Part shown: positions 1 through 6,331 of the stretch, piece by piece | How the letters are laid out: every line of letters starts with the position of its first letter | Numbering within the stretch: the first letter of the stretch is position 1 | Assembly (NCBI GenBank): GCA_023388675.1 | Contig: JAEWFU010000196.1 | Coordinates: 1-8,739 of the forward strand | DNA: 8,739 bases | From: Pseudomonadota bacterium | Lineage (GTDB): Bacteria; Pseudomonadota; Alphaproteobacteria; Rhizobiales; Rhizobiaceae | Direction of reading: 5' to 3' | Notes under the pieces: generated by a model | Database searches by the model: none | Seen by the model: the letters and a program-made list of their open reading frames with translations, nothing else | Told to the model about the DNA's origin: nothing | Position numbers and translations under genes: made by a program

Positions 1-183
1 CGAATCCTCCCCCGCATGGCGGCGAGCGATTGCCACGCTGTCGTCGGTCGACGCGTTGTCGATGACGAGCACCCGCATTTCATATGTTCGAAGCGATCGG
101 ATGCTGTCGAGGCACTCGTCGAGATAGCGGGCGTAGTTGTAGCTCGGGACGAGAATATCGATGCTGGCCATCGCTCCGCTCAT
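1..183 (-). CDS. Glycosyltransferase family 2, N-terminal fragment (runs off left edge)
   Basis: Only the first 61 codons are in the window; the gene continues beyond position 1. The fragment shows the start of a GT-A fold: a first beta strand followed by PSYNYARYLDECLDSI (about residues 13-28), then VLVIDNASTDDS (about 38-49), the usual nucleotide-sugar binding region of family 2 enzymes. The catalytic DxD and acceptor regions lie outside, so donor and acceptor cannot be predicted. The ATG at 183-181 overlaps the TGA of the flippase gene as ATGA, which suggests translational coupling; an alternative in-frame ATG lies at 171 behind a weak GGAG. Expected role is a cytoplasmic transferase that adds a sugar to the lipid-linked repeat unit. 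Family assignment is firm; the exact role is inferred from context. Confidence 0.85.
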   Translation of the reverse strand, partial: MSGAMASIDILVPSYNYARYLDECLDSIRSLRTYEMRVLVIDNASTDDSVAIARRHAGEDS

Positions 184-1688
184 GCCTGTCCGGTACCTTG
201 AAGAGCACCGTGCTCGCCCGCTCCGTCCGCAGCCTCGCTGCGACGTTGCCCGATCCACTGCTGCAATCGCAGGAGATTAAGCATCTCGCCAAGCACCGGG
301 TGCCGGGTGAGGATCACCGCTGCAAACCAGCCGCAGAACGCAAGGGCAAGGATAATGACGAATTCGACGATGCTGAAGTCGAGATCAGGCTCCAGCCACC
401 ATGCCAGGCTCAGCGGGCCGGCCATTGCCGCAACTGTGACGACTGCGCTGCTCCCGATTGCGCCGGCAAGGTCGCGCCAGGAGAACCAGACGGCCTTGCG
501 CGCATAATGAAGCGCGATGATCATCTGCAGCGGCAGTGCCAGGAATTGGCTCCAGGCCATGGCCTTCAGCCCGAACATGCTGGCGCTGCACAGGATTGCG
601 GCGGCAGCCACCTTGGCCACGAAATTCGAGACGAACGCCGTCTTGTTCTTGCCGGTGGCCATCAGCAGCGGGTGGGTGAGGATCACCGGGAAAAAGAAGA
701 GGCCGGCAACCGCAACGATCCGGACAAGCGGCACCACCTCCATCCACGCCGGACCGAGGATGAGATTGACGACCGGACGCGCCAGAAGCGCCATCAGCAG
801 AAGGGCAGGCCAATAGATGACGCAGATAAGTCTCAGGGCGTGCAGGTAAGCGCTCTTGACGTCCCGCCCGTTACGCACGCCATCGGCAAGGGCAGGAAAA
901 GCGATCGAGAATACCGACGACAGCAGCATCTTGTCGGGTATGCCAGAGATCGCGTTCATGCGGCTGTACAATCCGACATCGGACATCGGCATGAAACGGC
1001 CGAGGACGAGTTGCGGTATCGCCTCGTAAATCTTGTCGACGATGCCTGCCGCGCCGCGGAATCGGCCGAAATCCAGCACGACTTTCCAGGAGGAAACAGT
1101 CGGTTTCGTCGGTAGGGCGTCGGGATGGATGAAGCTCGTCATAAGCGTCGTCGCGCATGCAGCAACGAGGTTCCCCCACGCATAGCTCATGAAGCCGAAC
1201 CCCATTGCAGCGAAGCTAATGGTGGTGACGGCCATCGCCACGATCGAGGCGACGCGTATCCTTGCCGTGTTGCCGAAATCGAGCTCGCGATGGAGCAGCG
1301 CTATGGCCGGATAGGAAATGGTGTCGATCACGGTGGCCAGGACCATGACAGCAAGAAAGAGCTGCAGTCCTTCCTCCCCGTAGAATCGGGACAACATCGG
1401 CGCGGCCAGCATCAGCGCAACACCCAATACCAGGCACGCGCAGATCAGTATCGTGCCGGAGCTCTGCACCTCCGCCGCGATCACAGCCGGCCGCTGCACG
1501 AGGAACTCGGCGGTGAAGAACTCCCGCAACGAGAAGGTAATGACGCAGACCCCCAGACCGACGACGGCGATACCGATCTCGGCGGGCGTCAGAAGTCGCG
1601 ACAGGGTTGCCACAAGCACGAAATTGACGATCAGCGACAGATATTGCTCGACTGAAGCCATTACGAAGGCACGTCTAACGCGATTCAT
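180..1688 (-). CDS. wzx: Polysaccharide repeat-unit flippase, Wzx type (MOP superfamily)
   Basis: This 502-residue protein is hydrophobic almost throughout, with roughly 12-14 predicted membrane segments. The layout is typical of Wzx/WzxC/ExoT proteins: an N-terminal SLIVNFVLVATLSRLLTPAEIG block, a central hydrophilic stretch (DFGRFRGAAGIVDKIYEAIP, then LGRFMPMSDVGLYSRM) between the two bundles, and LLMATGKNKTAF in the second half. Family members move undecaprenyl-linked oligosaccharide from the inner to the outer face of the inner membrane. I chose the ATG at 1688 because AGGAGG (1693-1698) lies 4 nt upstream; a GTG at 1715 would add nine glycine-rich residues that look non-coding. The TGA overlaps the ATG of the following GT2 gene. 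It lies 59 bp downstream of the small membrane protein gene and is probably co-transcribed with it. Substrate specificity cannot be read from sequence. Confidence 0.9.
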   Translation of the reverse strand: MNRVRRAFVMASVEQYLSLIVNFVLVATLSRLLTPAEIGIAVVGLGVCVITFSLREFFTAEFLVQRPAVIAAEVQSSGTILICACLVLGVALMLAAPMLSRFYGEEGLQLFLAVMVLATVIDTISYPAIALLHRELDFGNTARIRVASIVAMAVTTISFAAMGFGFMSYAWGNLVAACATTLMTSFIHPDALPTKPTVSSWKVVLDFGRFRGAAGIVDKIYEAIPQLVLGRFMPMSDVGLYSRMNAISGIPDKMLLSSVFSIAFPALADGVRNGRDVKSAYLHALRLICVIYWPALLLMALLARPVVNLILGPAWMEVVPLVRIVAVAGLFFFPVILTHPLLMATGKNKTAFVSNFVAKVAAAAILCSASMFGLKAMAWSQFLALPLQMIIALHYARKAVWFSWRDLAGAIGSSAVVTVAAMAGPLSLAWWLEPDLDFSIVEFVIILALAFCGWFAAVILTRHPVLGEMLNLLRLQQWIGQRRSEAADGAGEHGALQGTGQA

Positions 1689-1692
1689 TACC

Positions 1693-1698
1693 CCTCCT
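1693..1698 (-). promoter_or_regulatory. Ribosome binding site of the flippase gene
   Basis: A full AGGAGG on the minus strand stands 4 nt before the ATG at 1688. It decides the start in favour of this ATG over the in-frame GTG at 1715. Confidence 0.7.
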
Positions 1699-1703
1699 GC
1701 CCC

Positions 1704-1719
1704 GCCGGCAATCACCGGC
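1704..1719 (-). repeat. Short GC-rich inverted repeat upstream of the flippase RBS
   Basis: The arms GCCGG and CCGGC flank a six-base spacer. In the minus-strand transcript this could form a 5-bp hairpin that ends 5 nt before the AGGAGG of the flippase gene. It has no U-tract, so it is not an ordinary terminator. It might affect translation or processing of the mRNA, or be chance in GC-rich DNA. Confidence 0.3.
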
Positions 1720-1747
1720 CGTCATCTCCTAAGCCAAGCCCACCCGG

Positions 1748-2131
1748 CTACCCGGAACTATCGAGGACGGGGAGCTGGCCATGCCTGAGACGCATTGCCT
1801 CGACGATGCGGCTTGCCTCCATCCAATGCGATTTCTTTGCAGCTACCCCGGCCTGACGCAGCACGTTCGCTGCGTCTTTCAGCAAACCCTGCACGCCCTC
1901 ATGATCGACCTTGCCGGTCTCCTCCAATTCGAGCAGCAGCGACTGGCAGATATACAGGGCAGCCAGGCTCAATGATCGCGTCTCTGAACTGCTTATGACC
2001 ACATCCATTTCGGTCGTACTCCACACGATCTTTCCGGCTATCGGAAAAATACTGACCGATAACCCGCCCATGCAGATGCTGGCACCGAGCGCGCTCAAAA
2101 TCGCTTTGACCGTTTTGTCCCATCGCGCCAT
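1748..2131 (-). CDS. Small membrane-anchored protein of unknown function
   Basis: I do not recognise this 127-residue protein. A short positively charged N-terminus (MARWDKTVK) is followed by a hydrophobic segment at about residues 10-32, likely one membrane anchor or uncleaved signal. The rest is soluble and helix-rich: a leucine-rich stretch around 55-70 (LALYICQ-like, then LLLELEE), an acidic segment near 70-80, then an Ala/Lys-rich helix ending near MEASRIVEAMRLR. By the positive-inside rule the bulk is probably periplasmic. The ATG at 2131 has only a weak upstream AGGCGGA about 12 nt away, so the start is uncertain; the next in-frame ATG (residue 21) would cut the anchor. Codon use is a little less GC-biased than in neighbours. 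Its position just upstream of the flippase on the same strand suggests a link to polysaccharide export or assembly, but this is inference only. It could also be a non-conserved ORF. Confidence 0.6.
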   Translation of the reverse strand: MARWDKTVKAILSALGASICMGGLSVSIFPIAGKIVWSTTEMDVVISSSETRSLSLAALYICQSLLLELEETGKVDHEGVQGLLKDAANVLRQAGVAAKKSHWMEASRIVEAMRLRHGQLPVLDSSG

Positions 2132-2383
2132 CCGAATGACGTCCGCCTAAGCCTTTGGTGGCATCGCAGGCATTCCGGGGACGATGGGTTGGCTAGGATG
2201 GAGCGTAACACCGCCTCGGCGGATAAAGGGACAGGTTTGCGAGGCGCGGCGCTTTGCTCGGGAACCACACCCTCCACCAGAGGATGACGCAGCTAGTTCT
2301 TTTGGCCCCAACGGCTCCCTGAATGTCCAGATAGAGCGGGCCAGCGTTCAAGCTAGCATCGGACCGTTCGGATCGCGCAAGTG
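2132..2383. promoter_or_regulatory. Divergent intergenic region, probable promoters for both operons
   Basis: This 252-bp stretch separates the minus-strand small-protein/flippase unit from the plus-strand wecA operon, so promoters for both should lie here. I looked for sigma-70-like TTGACA/TATAAT pairs on both strands and found none with acceptable spacing. Visible structure is limited to the inverted repeat CCGCC-TC-GGCGG at 2211-2222 and a short TTGG-CC-CCAA palindrome near 2302-2311. A 66-codon plus-strand ORF (2184-2384) crosses the region but looks non-coding. No tRNA, riboswitch or mobile-element trace was seen. Confidence 0.45.
2211..2222. repeat. Inverted repeat CCGCC-TC-GGCGG in the divergent spacer
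   Basis: Two perfect 5-bp arms are separated by 2 bp. The placement between divergent operons fits an operator half-site pair, but such short GC palindromes are common in GC-rich DNA and no regulator is encoded nearby. Confidence 0.25.
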
Positions 2384-3526
2384 ATGCCGACGACTTGGCT
2401 GGGAAGGGCTTGGAGGCGGGGTTTGCCAAATCTCTACGCACATCTTCTGAACGCGATCCTGACGACCGTGCTGCTTATCGAAGTGATGCGCCGCGTCGCG
2501 CCGGGTTTCCGGCTGGTCGATCTTCCCGATCTGCGCAAGCAGCATGAAGGCGCGGTGCCGCTATGCGGGGGGCTGGCGATCTTCGGAGCATTCCTCGTGA
2601 CGGCCCTTGGCTTCGACGGTCGCCATGGGGTGCCCTGGTACCTGGCTGCCGGCATCGCCATTCTCGTCCTAACAGGTGCTGCCGACGACCGTTGGGGACT
2701 GCGCGCTGGCACGCGCCTGATCATCCAGCTTGTTGCCGCCCTGTTGCTGGTCCTTCCCGGAATGACCCTGTCGATCCATCTCGGCAATGTCGGCGGACTG
2801 CCTGTACTCCTGTCGCCGCTTCTCGGCGGCGCGCTGGCGATCCTCTTTCTGATCGGCAGCGTCAACGCGATCAACATGCTCGACGGCATCGATGGGCTGG
2901 CAGGTGCAAGCGTCGCCGCCGCGCTGTTCTGGCTCGCGCTTGTCGCTGCCCATGTGGGCGACACCGATGTCGTACTGCAGGCAATGGTGCTGCTAGCCGC
3001 CACGATCGGCTTTCTTGTCTTCAACATGCGCCATCCCTGGCGGTCCAAGGCCAGCGTCTTCCTCGGCGATGCCGGCAGCGCGATGCTCGGTGCGTTTCTC
3101 GCCTATTTCGTGGTTCGCCTCTCAACCGGCAGCAGCGTCGCCTTCGTCAGCGCACTCTGGATTCTGGTGATCCCCATCGTGGATACGCTGAGCCTCATCA
3201 TGCGCCGCATCTCGGCGAGACGCAGCCCCTTTTCGCCCGACCGGATGCACCTGCACCACCTGCTGGTCGACCGCGGCATGCCCCACGCGCAGGCTGCCGT
3301 TCTGATCGCCGGCGCAAGCGCGCTGTGCGGCGCGATTGGCTATTTCGGCATCTTATTCGGCGTACCGGACATCATCATGGCGCTCGGCCTTGCAATCCCG
3401 GTCGCAGCGCATGTTGCAGCGGTGGCTACCCTGACCGGAACCGCAAGAGCTCCCCAGGTACAGACTGCCGGCAATGCGGGCTTCGTCAGGCGTGACACAC
3501 CGCCACTCATGGGAGGTGGGCAATGA
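2384..3526 (+). CDS. wecA: WecA-type undecaprenyl-phosphate HexNAc-1-phosphate transferase
   Basis: An integral membrane enzyme of the WecA/MraY (PNPT) family, which transfers HexNAc-1-phosphate (GlcNAc-1-P in known WecA) from a UDP-sugar to undecaprenyl phosphate and so starts the repeat unit. Family signatures occur in order (numbered from the GTG at 2381): DLPDLRKQHEGAVPLCGG at 47-64, the aspartate pair in GAADDRWG (102-103), NMLDGIDGL at 165-173, FLGDAGS at 227-233, and SPFSPDRMHLHHL at 282-294, the cytoplasmic His-rich motif of the WecA branch. About 10-11 membrane segments are expected. The start is uncertain. ATG 2384 (or the adjacent GTG 2381) lacks a Shine-Dalgarno, whereas TTG 2423 has GGAGG six nt upstream and would give a 367-residue protein that starts just before the first membrane helix. 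First gene of a five-gene operon; its TGA overlaps the next ATG. The sugar (GlcNAc versus another HexNAc) is not determined. Confidence 0.93.
   Translation: MPTTWLGRAWRRGLPNLYAHLLNAILTTVLLIEVMRRVAPGFRLVDLPDLRKQHEGAVPLCGGLAIFGAFLVTALGFDGRHGVPWYLAAGIAILVLTGAADDRWGLRAGTRLIIQLVAALLLVLPGMTLSIHLGNVGGLPVLLSPLLGGALAILFLIGSVNAINMLDGIDGLAGASVAAALFWLALVAAHVGDTDVVLQAMVLLAATIGFLVFNMRHPWRSKASVFLGDAGSAMLGAFLAYFVVRLSTGSSVAFVSALWILVIPIVDTLSLIMRRISARRSPFSPDRMHLHHLLVDRGMPHAQAAVLIAGASALCGAIGYFGILFGVPDIIMALGLAIPVAAHVAAVATLTGTARAPQVQTAGNAGFVRRDTPPLMGGGQ
2412..2416 (+). promoter_or_regulatory. Possible ribosome binding site for an internal TTG start of wecA
   Basis: GGAGG lies six nt before an in-frame TTG at 2423. 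The upstream ATG/GTG at 2381-2386 has no comparable site. This may mark the true start, which would shorten the protein by 14 residues relative to the GTG. Confidence 0.4.
3512..3517 (+). promoter_or_regulatory. Ribosome binding site of the WaaE-like glycosyltransferase gene
   Basis: GGAGGT lies 5 nt before the ATG at 3523, inside the end of wecA. It supports this start and independent re-initiation at the ATGA overlap. Confidence 0.7.
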
Positions 3527-4413
3527 CCACTGTTCTGGCCGACAGGAAATCGGGAACCGCCGCACGAAGCGGCCGCACACGAAGCGGTGTCTCGGTGCTC
3601 ATCATGACCTTCAACGAGGAGCAGAACCTGCCGGCCTGCCTCGCCTCTGTCGACTGGAGCGACGATGTCGTGGTGCTGGATTCCTTCAGCACCGACCGGA
3701 CGGTCGAGATCGCGAGAGCGGCGGGCGCTCGCGTAGTGCAACACCACTATACCACCGAAAACGGCCAGCGCATGTTCGGCCTGACCCAGATTCCGTTCCT
3801 GAACGAATGGGTCTACACCCCGGATGCAGACGAGGTCACGCCCGAGGACCTGCGCTACGAGATGCTGGCGATCGCCGCCGATCCGACGCGGCCGGAAGCC
3901 TTCTTCAAGGCGCGCTACAAGAACATGTTCATGGGGCGCTGGATCAAGCACGCGAGCCTGTATCCTACCTGGATCACCCGCCTCGTCAGGCCTGCAAAAG
4001 TGCGCTTCGACCGCGAGGTTCATTCCGTCTGTGCCTCCGACCAGCCGGGAGGGCTGCTGAAAGCGCATTTCGTCCACTACAGCTTCAACAACGGACTTCG
4101 CGCCTGGTTCGACAAGCACAACCGCTACTCGAGCGTCGAGGCCGAACTTGCGATTGAAAATCCGTCGCCGCCGTTGCGGTGGGCATCATTCGTCAGCGGG
4201 CGCGCCGACCAGCGGCGCGGCGCGTTGAAGGCCCTTGCGGCCAGGTTGCCGTTCCGTCCGACCTTGCGCTTTCTCTATATGTACGTCGTGCGCGGCGGCT
4301 TTCTCGACGGCTGGCCGGGCTATGCCTATTGCCGGCTCATCTCCGGCTACGAGTTCATGATCGCGCTCAAAACGGAAGAGCTCCGTCGTCGCCGGAAAGG
4401 TCTGCGGATCTAA
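3523..4413 (+). CDS. Glycosyltransferase family 2, WaaE/KdtX-like
   Basis: A 296-residue, apparently soluble or peripheral GT-A enzyme. After a basic 20-residue leader it shows SVLIMTFNEEQNLPACLASV (24-43), VVVLDSFSTDRT (49-60) and the metal/nucleotide-sugar motif DADE (101-104). The distal part carries features of the WaaE/LgtF-like branch: a FDREVHSV segment, then HFVHYSF and KHNRYSSVEAE, with a hydrophobic C-terminal patch near RFLYMYVVRGGFLDG that may dock to the membrane. Members of this branch transfer glucose or similar sugars to lipid A core or to lipid-linked oligosaccharides. Here the position right after wecA, with an ATGA overlap, suggests it adds the second sugar of the repeat unit; that step order is inference. 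Length fits the family. The donor sugar cannot be read from the sequence. Confidence 0.9.
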   Translation: MTTVLADRKSGTAARSGRTRSGVSVLIMTFNEEQNLPACLASVDWSDDVVVLDSFSTDRTVEIARAAGARVVQHHYTTENGQRMFGLTQIPFLNEWVYTPDADEVTPEDLRYEMLAIAADPTRPEAFFKARYKNMFMGRWIKHASLYPTWITRLVRPAKVRFDREVHSVCASDQPGGLLKAHFVHYSFNNGLRAWFDKHNRYSSVEAELAIENPSPPLRWASFVSGRADQRRGALKALAARLPFRPTLRFLYMYVVRGGFLDGWPGYAYCRLISGYEFMIALKTEELRRRRKGLRI

Positions 4414-4421
4414 CGGCCGCA

Positions 4422-5072
4422 ATGTCGATCATGAGCGCTCTCATCACCACGAGTATCGGTAGGGCAAGCATGCTCGTTGCCGCCGCTTTGGCGGCAATTA
4501 TGGTTTTCGTGGTCTACCTCTGTCTTGTCGCCCTGGCCGAACCCCTGTTGACGGTGAGGAATGCGTTCGCCAGGTCTGACGTCATCGTGGTGCTCGGGGG
4601 AGACGGGCCGTCGCGTGCCGCCAGAGCAGCCGAGCTCTGGCTCGCCGGCATGGCGCCCAGTATCCTCGTATCGGGCGACGGGGACTGTCTTTACATACGC
4701 GACGCCATGATCGACGCGGGCGTGGCCGGCGCAGCCATAAAGACGGAGTGCCAATCCGGCAGCACCCGAGAAAACGCCGAGCTATCCGCCCCCATACTTG
4801 CCGAGGCGCAGTTCGCCTCGGCGACGCTGGTCACAAGCTGGTACCATTCGCGTCGCGCTCTGATGAGCTTCGCCAGAGCCTGCCCGCGCATCGCATGGAG
4901 ATCCGATCCGACGAAGCCGCCCCCGACGTTTCTCAGGGCTGCATTCAGCCATCACGGTCCCGCCGTCGCGCAGGAATACGCCAAGATCGTCGTCTATGCG
5001 CTCGGCGACCTTGCGCGAGACATCGAGGGGACAGGCAAGCCCACCGGTTGGTGCGCGGGAGAACCGGTATGA
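4422..5072 (+). CDS. YdcF/SanA/ElyC-family (DUF218) membrane-anchored protein
   Basis: A 216-residue protein with one N-terminal membrane segment (about 17-39) and a DUF218 domain. Recognisable family blocks are DVIVVLGG (53-60), an Ala-rich helix with AAELWLAG, ILVSGDGD (81-88), STRENA (114-119) and VTSWYHSRRA (137-146). The domain should face the periplasm if the anchor is oriented as in SanA/ElyC. Family members are linked to envelope integrity and undecaprenyl-phosphate lipid carrier homeostasis, but no reaction is firmly established. The gene follows the GT2 gene by 8 bp, and its TGA overlaps the start of the polymerase-like gene. The start is uncertain: ATG 4422 and ATG 4431 lack a clear RBS, while ATG 4470 has AGGG 5 nt upstream and keeps the membrane segment. 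Role in this pathway is unknown; a carrier-lipid recycling or repeat-unit processing role is speculation. Confidence 0.85.
   Translation: MSIMSALITTSIGRASMLVAAALAAIMVFVVYLCLVALAEPLLTVRNAFARSDVIVVLGGDGPSRAARAAELWLAGMAPSILVSGDGDCLYIRDAMIDAGVAGAAIKTECQSGSTRENAELSAPILAEAQFASATLVTSWYHSRRALMSFARACPRIAWRSDPTKPPPTFLRAAFSHHGPAVAQEYAKIVVYALGDLARDIEGTGKPTGWCAGEPV
5057..5061 (+). promoter_or_regulatory. Ribosome binding site of the Wzy-like gene
   Basis: GGGAG lies 7 nt before the ATG at 5069, within the end of the DUF218 gene. It fixes the start at 5069; the reading frame stays open upstream but that part is out-of-frame shadow of the DUF218 gene. Confidence 0.65.
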
Positions 5073-6331
5073 GCTGGGCGCTGACCTCGATCCTCGTCGG
5101 CATCGTTGTCTGGTTCCTCGTCGCCGGCATTGTCGAGCCTCGGCGCGTCTATGAATTCCCCTTTCTCGCCGGGGTCATGGCTTTCGCCTTCCTGCTACCG
5201 CAGATTCCACCGGTCATCCGTGACATGACACTGCCCGAAGGCGCTTATGCAGCCACAATGGGCGTGGCCGTATTGTGCATGGCGATGATCCGCGTCGGCT
5301 GGCGGGAAAATGCCGCTCCGCTTCCATTTTTCGCCCAGAGCTTTACGGAAGCGCGGCTTTTGAAAGTCGCCATGGTAATGTCGCTGATAGGAGCACTGTT
5401 CTATTTTCAGCTCAGCCGCATGCCCTCGGAGCTGACCGTCGGCGTACAGATGTCCGGCATCAGCGTGGTTTACTTGTTCTTCGCGCGGCTGTTGATCTAC
5501 GGCCTTGCCATCGCCGCTCTCTGCTTCGCAAGGCGGCCGAGTTGGCTGGCCGGCGCTGTAATCGCCTTCGACCTGTTATTTTGCCTTGATCGGATTCTGG
5601 TTACCGGCAAGCGCGCCGAGACTCTGGAGATCGTCCTGATCCTGGCGCTCGCCTATTGGTTCCATCGCGGATGGACGCCGCCGCGGCTTGCCGCGATAGC
5701 AGGCGTGATCGGCATCACGCTGGTCATGGGCAGCCTCGCCGACTACCGGCACATCAACCGCGAAAGCGGCGGCTTCGATGTCGAGCGGATTATGGAAATA
5801 GACGTCGTCGACAACTTCGAGGAAAACCTTGCCAATGGCGGGCTCGAGTTTCGCAACGCCGTTCAGCGCATAGGGCAGATCGACCGCAGCGGTGAATTCG
5901 ACTACGGCGCCGTCCACTGGAACCGTCTTGTCTTCAATTTCGTACCGGCGCAGATCCTGGGTGCTTCCACGAAACAGGCCTTGATGATACCGACCCCGGA
6001 GCCCGCGCGCGACTACCTCCCACCGACAGGCACGACGGAAACCGGCTTTGTCGATGCATTCCTGTCGTTCTGGTATTTCGGCGCGGTCAAGTTTCTCATC
6101 CTGTCCTATCTGATGTCCCGCATCTGGGCTTCGGCGATGGCTGGCTCCACGACCGGGCAGATCGTCTACATGCTCAGCATCGTGCCTGCCATGCATTCGA
6201 TCTCGCATGTGACCGACTGGGTGCTGCAGGTCTGGGTACACATGCTCTTCTTCCTGGCGCCGGCATTGCTGCTGGCATCGCTGCGCCAGGTCGGAAGCCG
6301 GCACCGGCTGGTGCCCGCAACGGCGGTATGA
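5069..6331 (+). CDS. wzy: Multi-pass membrane protein, probable Wzy-like repeat-unit polymerase
   Basis: A 420-residue protein with about 10-12 hydrophobic segments. Features resemble the O-antigen/oligosaccharide repeat-unit polymerases: a VTGKRAETLEIVLILALAYW segment, like the G-x-R before a long helix in this family, then one large hydrophilic loop of about 90 residues (from SLADYRHINRES to PPTGTTETGFVDAF) before two or three final helices. The loop is probably periplasmic, contains several Arg residues (NRLVFNFVPAQILG and RDYLPPTG regions), and ends in FLSFWYFGAVKF. Wzy proteins join repeat units on undecaprenyl diphosphate in the periplasm; they diverge strongly in sequence, so this call rests on topology, loop pattern and context. 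It overlaps its neighbours by ATGA at both ends and no other polymerase candidate exists in the window. A ligase or other EPS membrane protein is a possible alternative. Confidence 0.75.
   Translation: MSWALTSILVGIVVWFLVAGIVEPRRVYEFPFLAGVMAFAFLLPQIPPVIRDMTLPEGAYAATMGVAVLCMAMIRVGWRENAAPLPFFAQSFTEARLLKVAMVMSLIGALFYFQLSRMPSELTVGVQMSGISVVYLFFARLLIYGLAIAALCFARRPSWLAGAVIAFDLLFCLDRILVTGKRAETLEIVLILALAYWFHRGWTPPRLAAIAGVIGITLVMGSLADYRHINRESGGFDVERIMEIDVVDNFEENLANGGLEFRNAVQRIGQIDRSGEFDYGAVHWNRLVFNFVPAQILGASTKQALMIPTPEPARDYLPPTGTTETGFVDAFLSFWYFGAVKFLILSYLMSRIWASAMAGSTTGQIVYMLSIVPAMHSISHVTDWVLQVWVHMLFFLAPALLLASLRQVGSRHRLVPATAV

Noticed and set aside
84..1115. Long plus-strand ORF (343 codons) antisense to the flippase gene
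   Set aside because: It lies opposite a clearly coding membrane protein; its product is rich in Arg, His, Asp and Gln with no domain, typical of an antisense shadow in GC-rich DNA.
2193..2441. 82-codon minus-strand ORF overlapping the divergent spacer and the wecA start
   Set aside because: No ribosome binding site or domain was seen, and it would overlap the wecA 5' end in antisense.
2563..3495. 310-codon plus-strand ORF inside wecA in another frame
   Set aside because: The translation is Arg/Pro/Cys-rich and featureless, while the wecA frame carries all PNPT-family motifs.
3340..4119. 259-codon minus-strand ORF across the wecA/GT2 junction
   Set aside because: It is antisense to two well-supported genes, spans their boundary and shows no recognisable domain.
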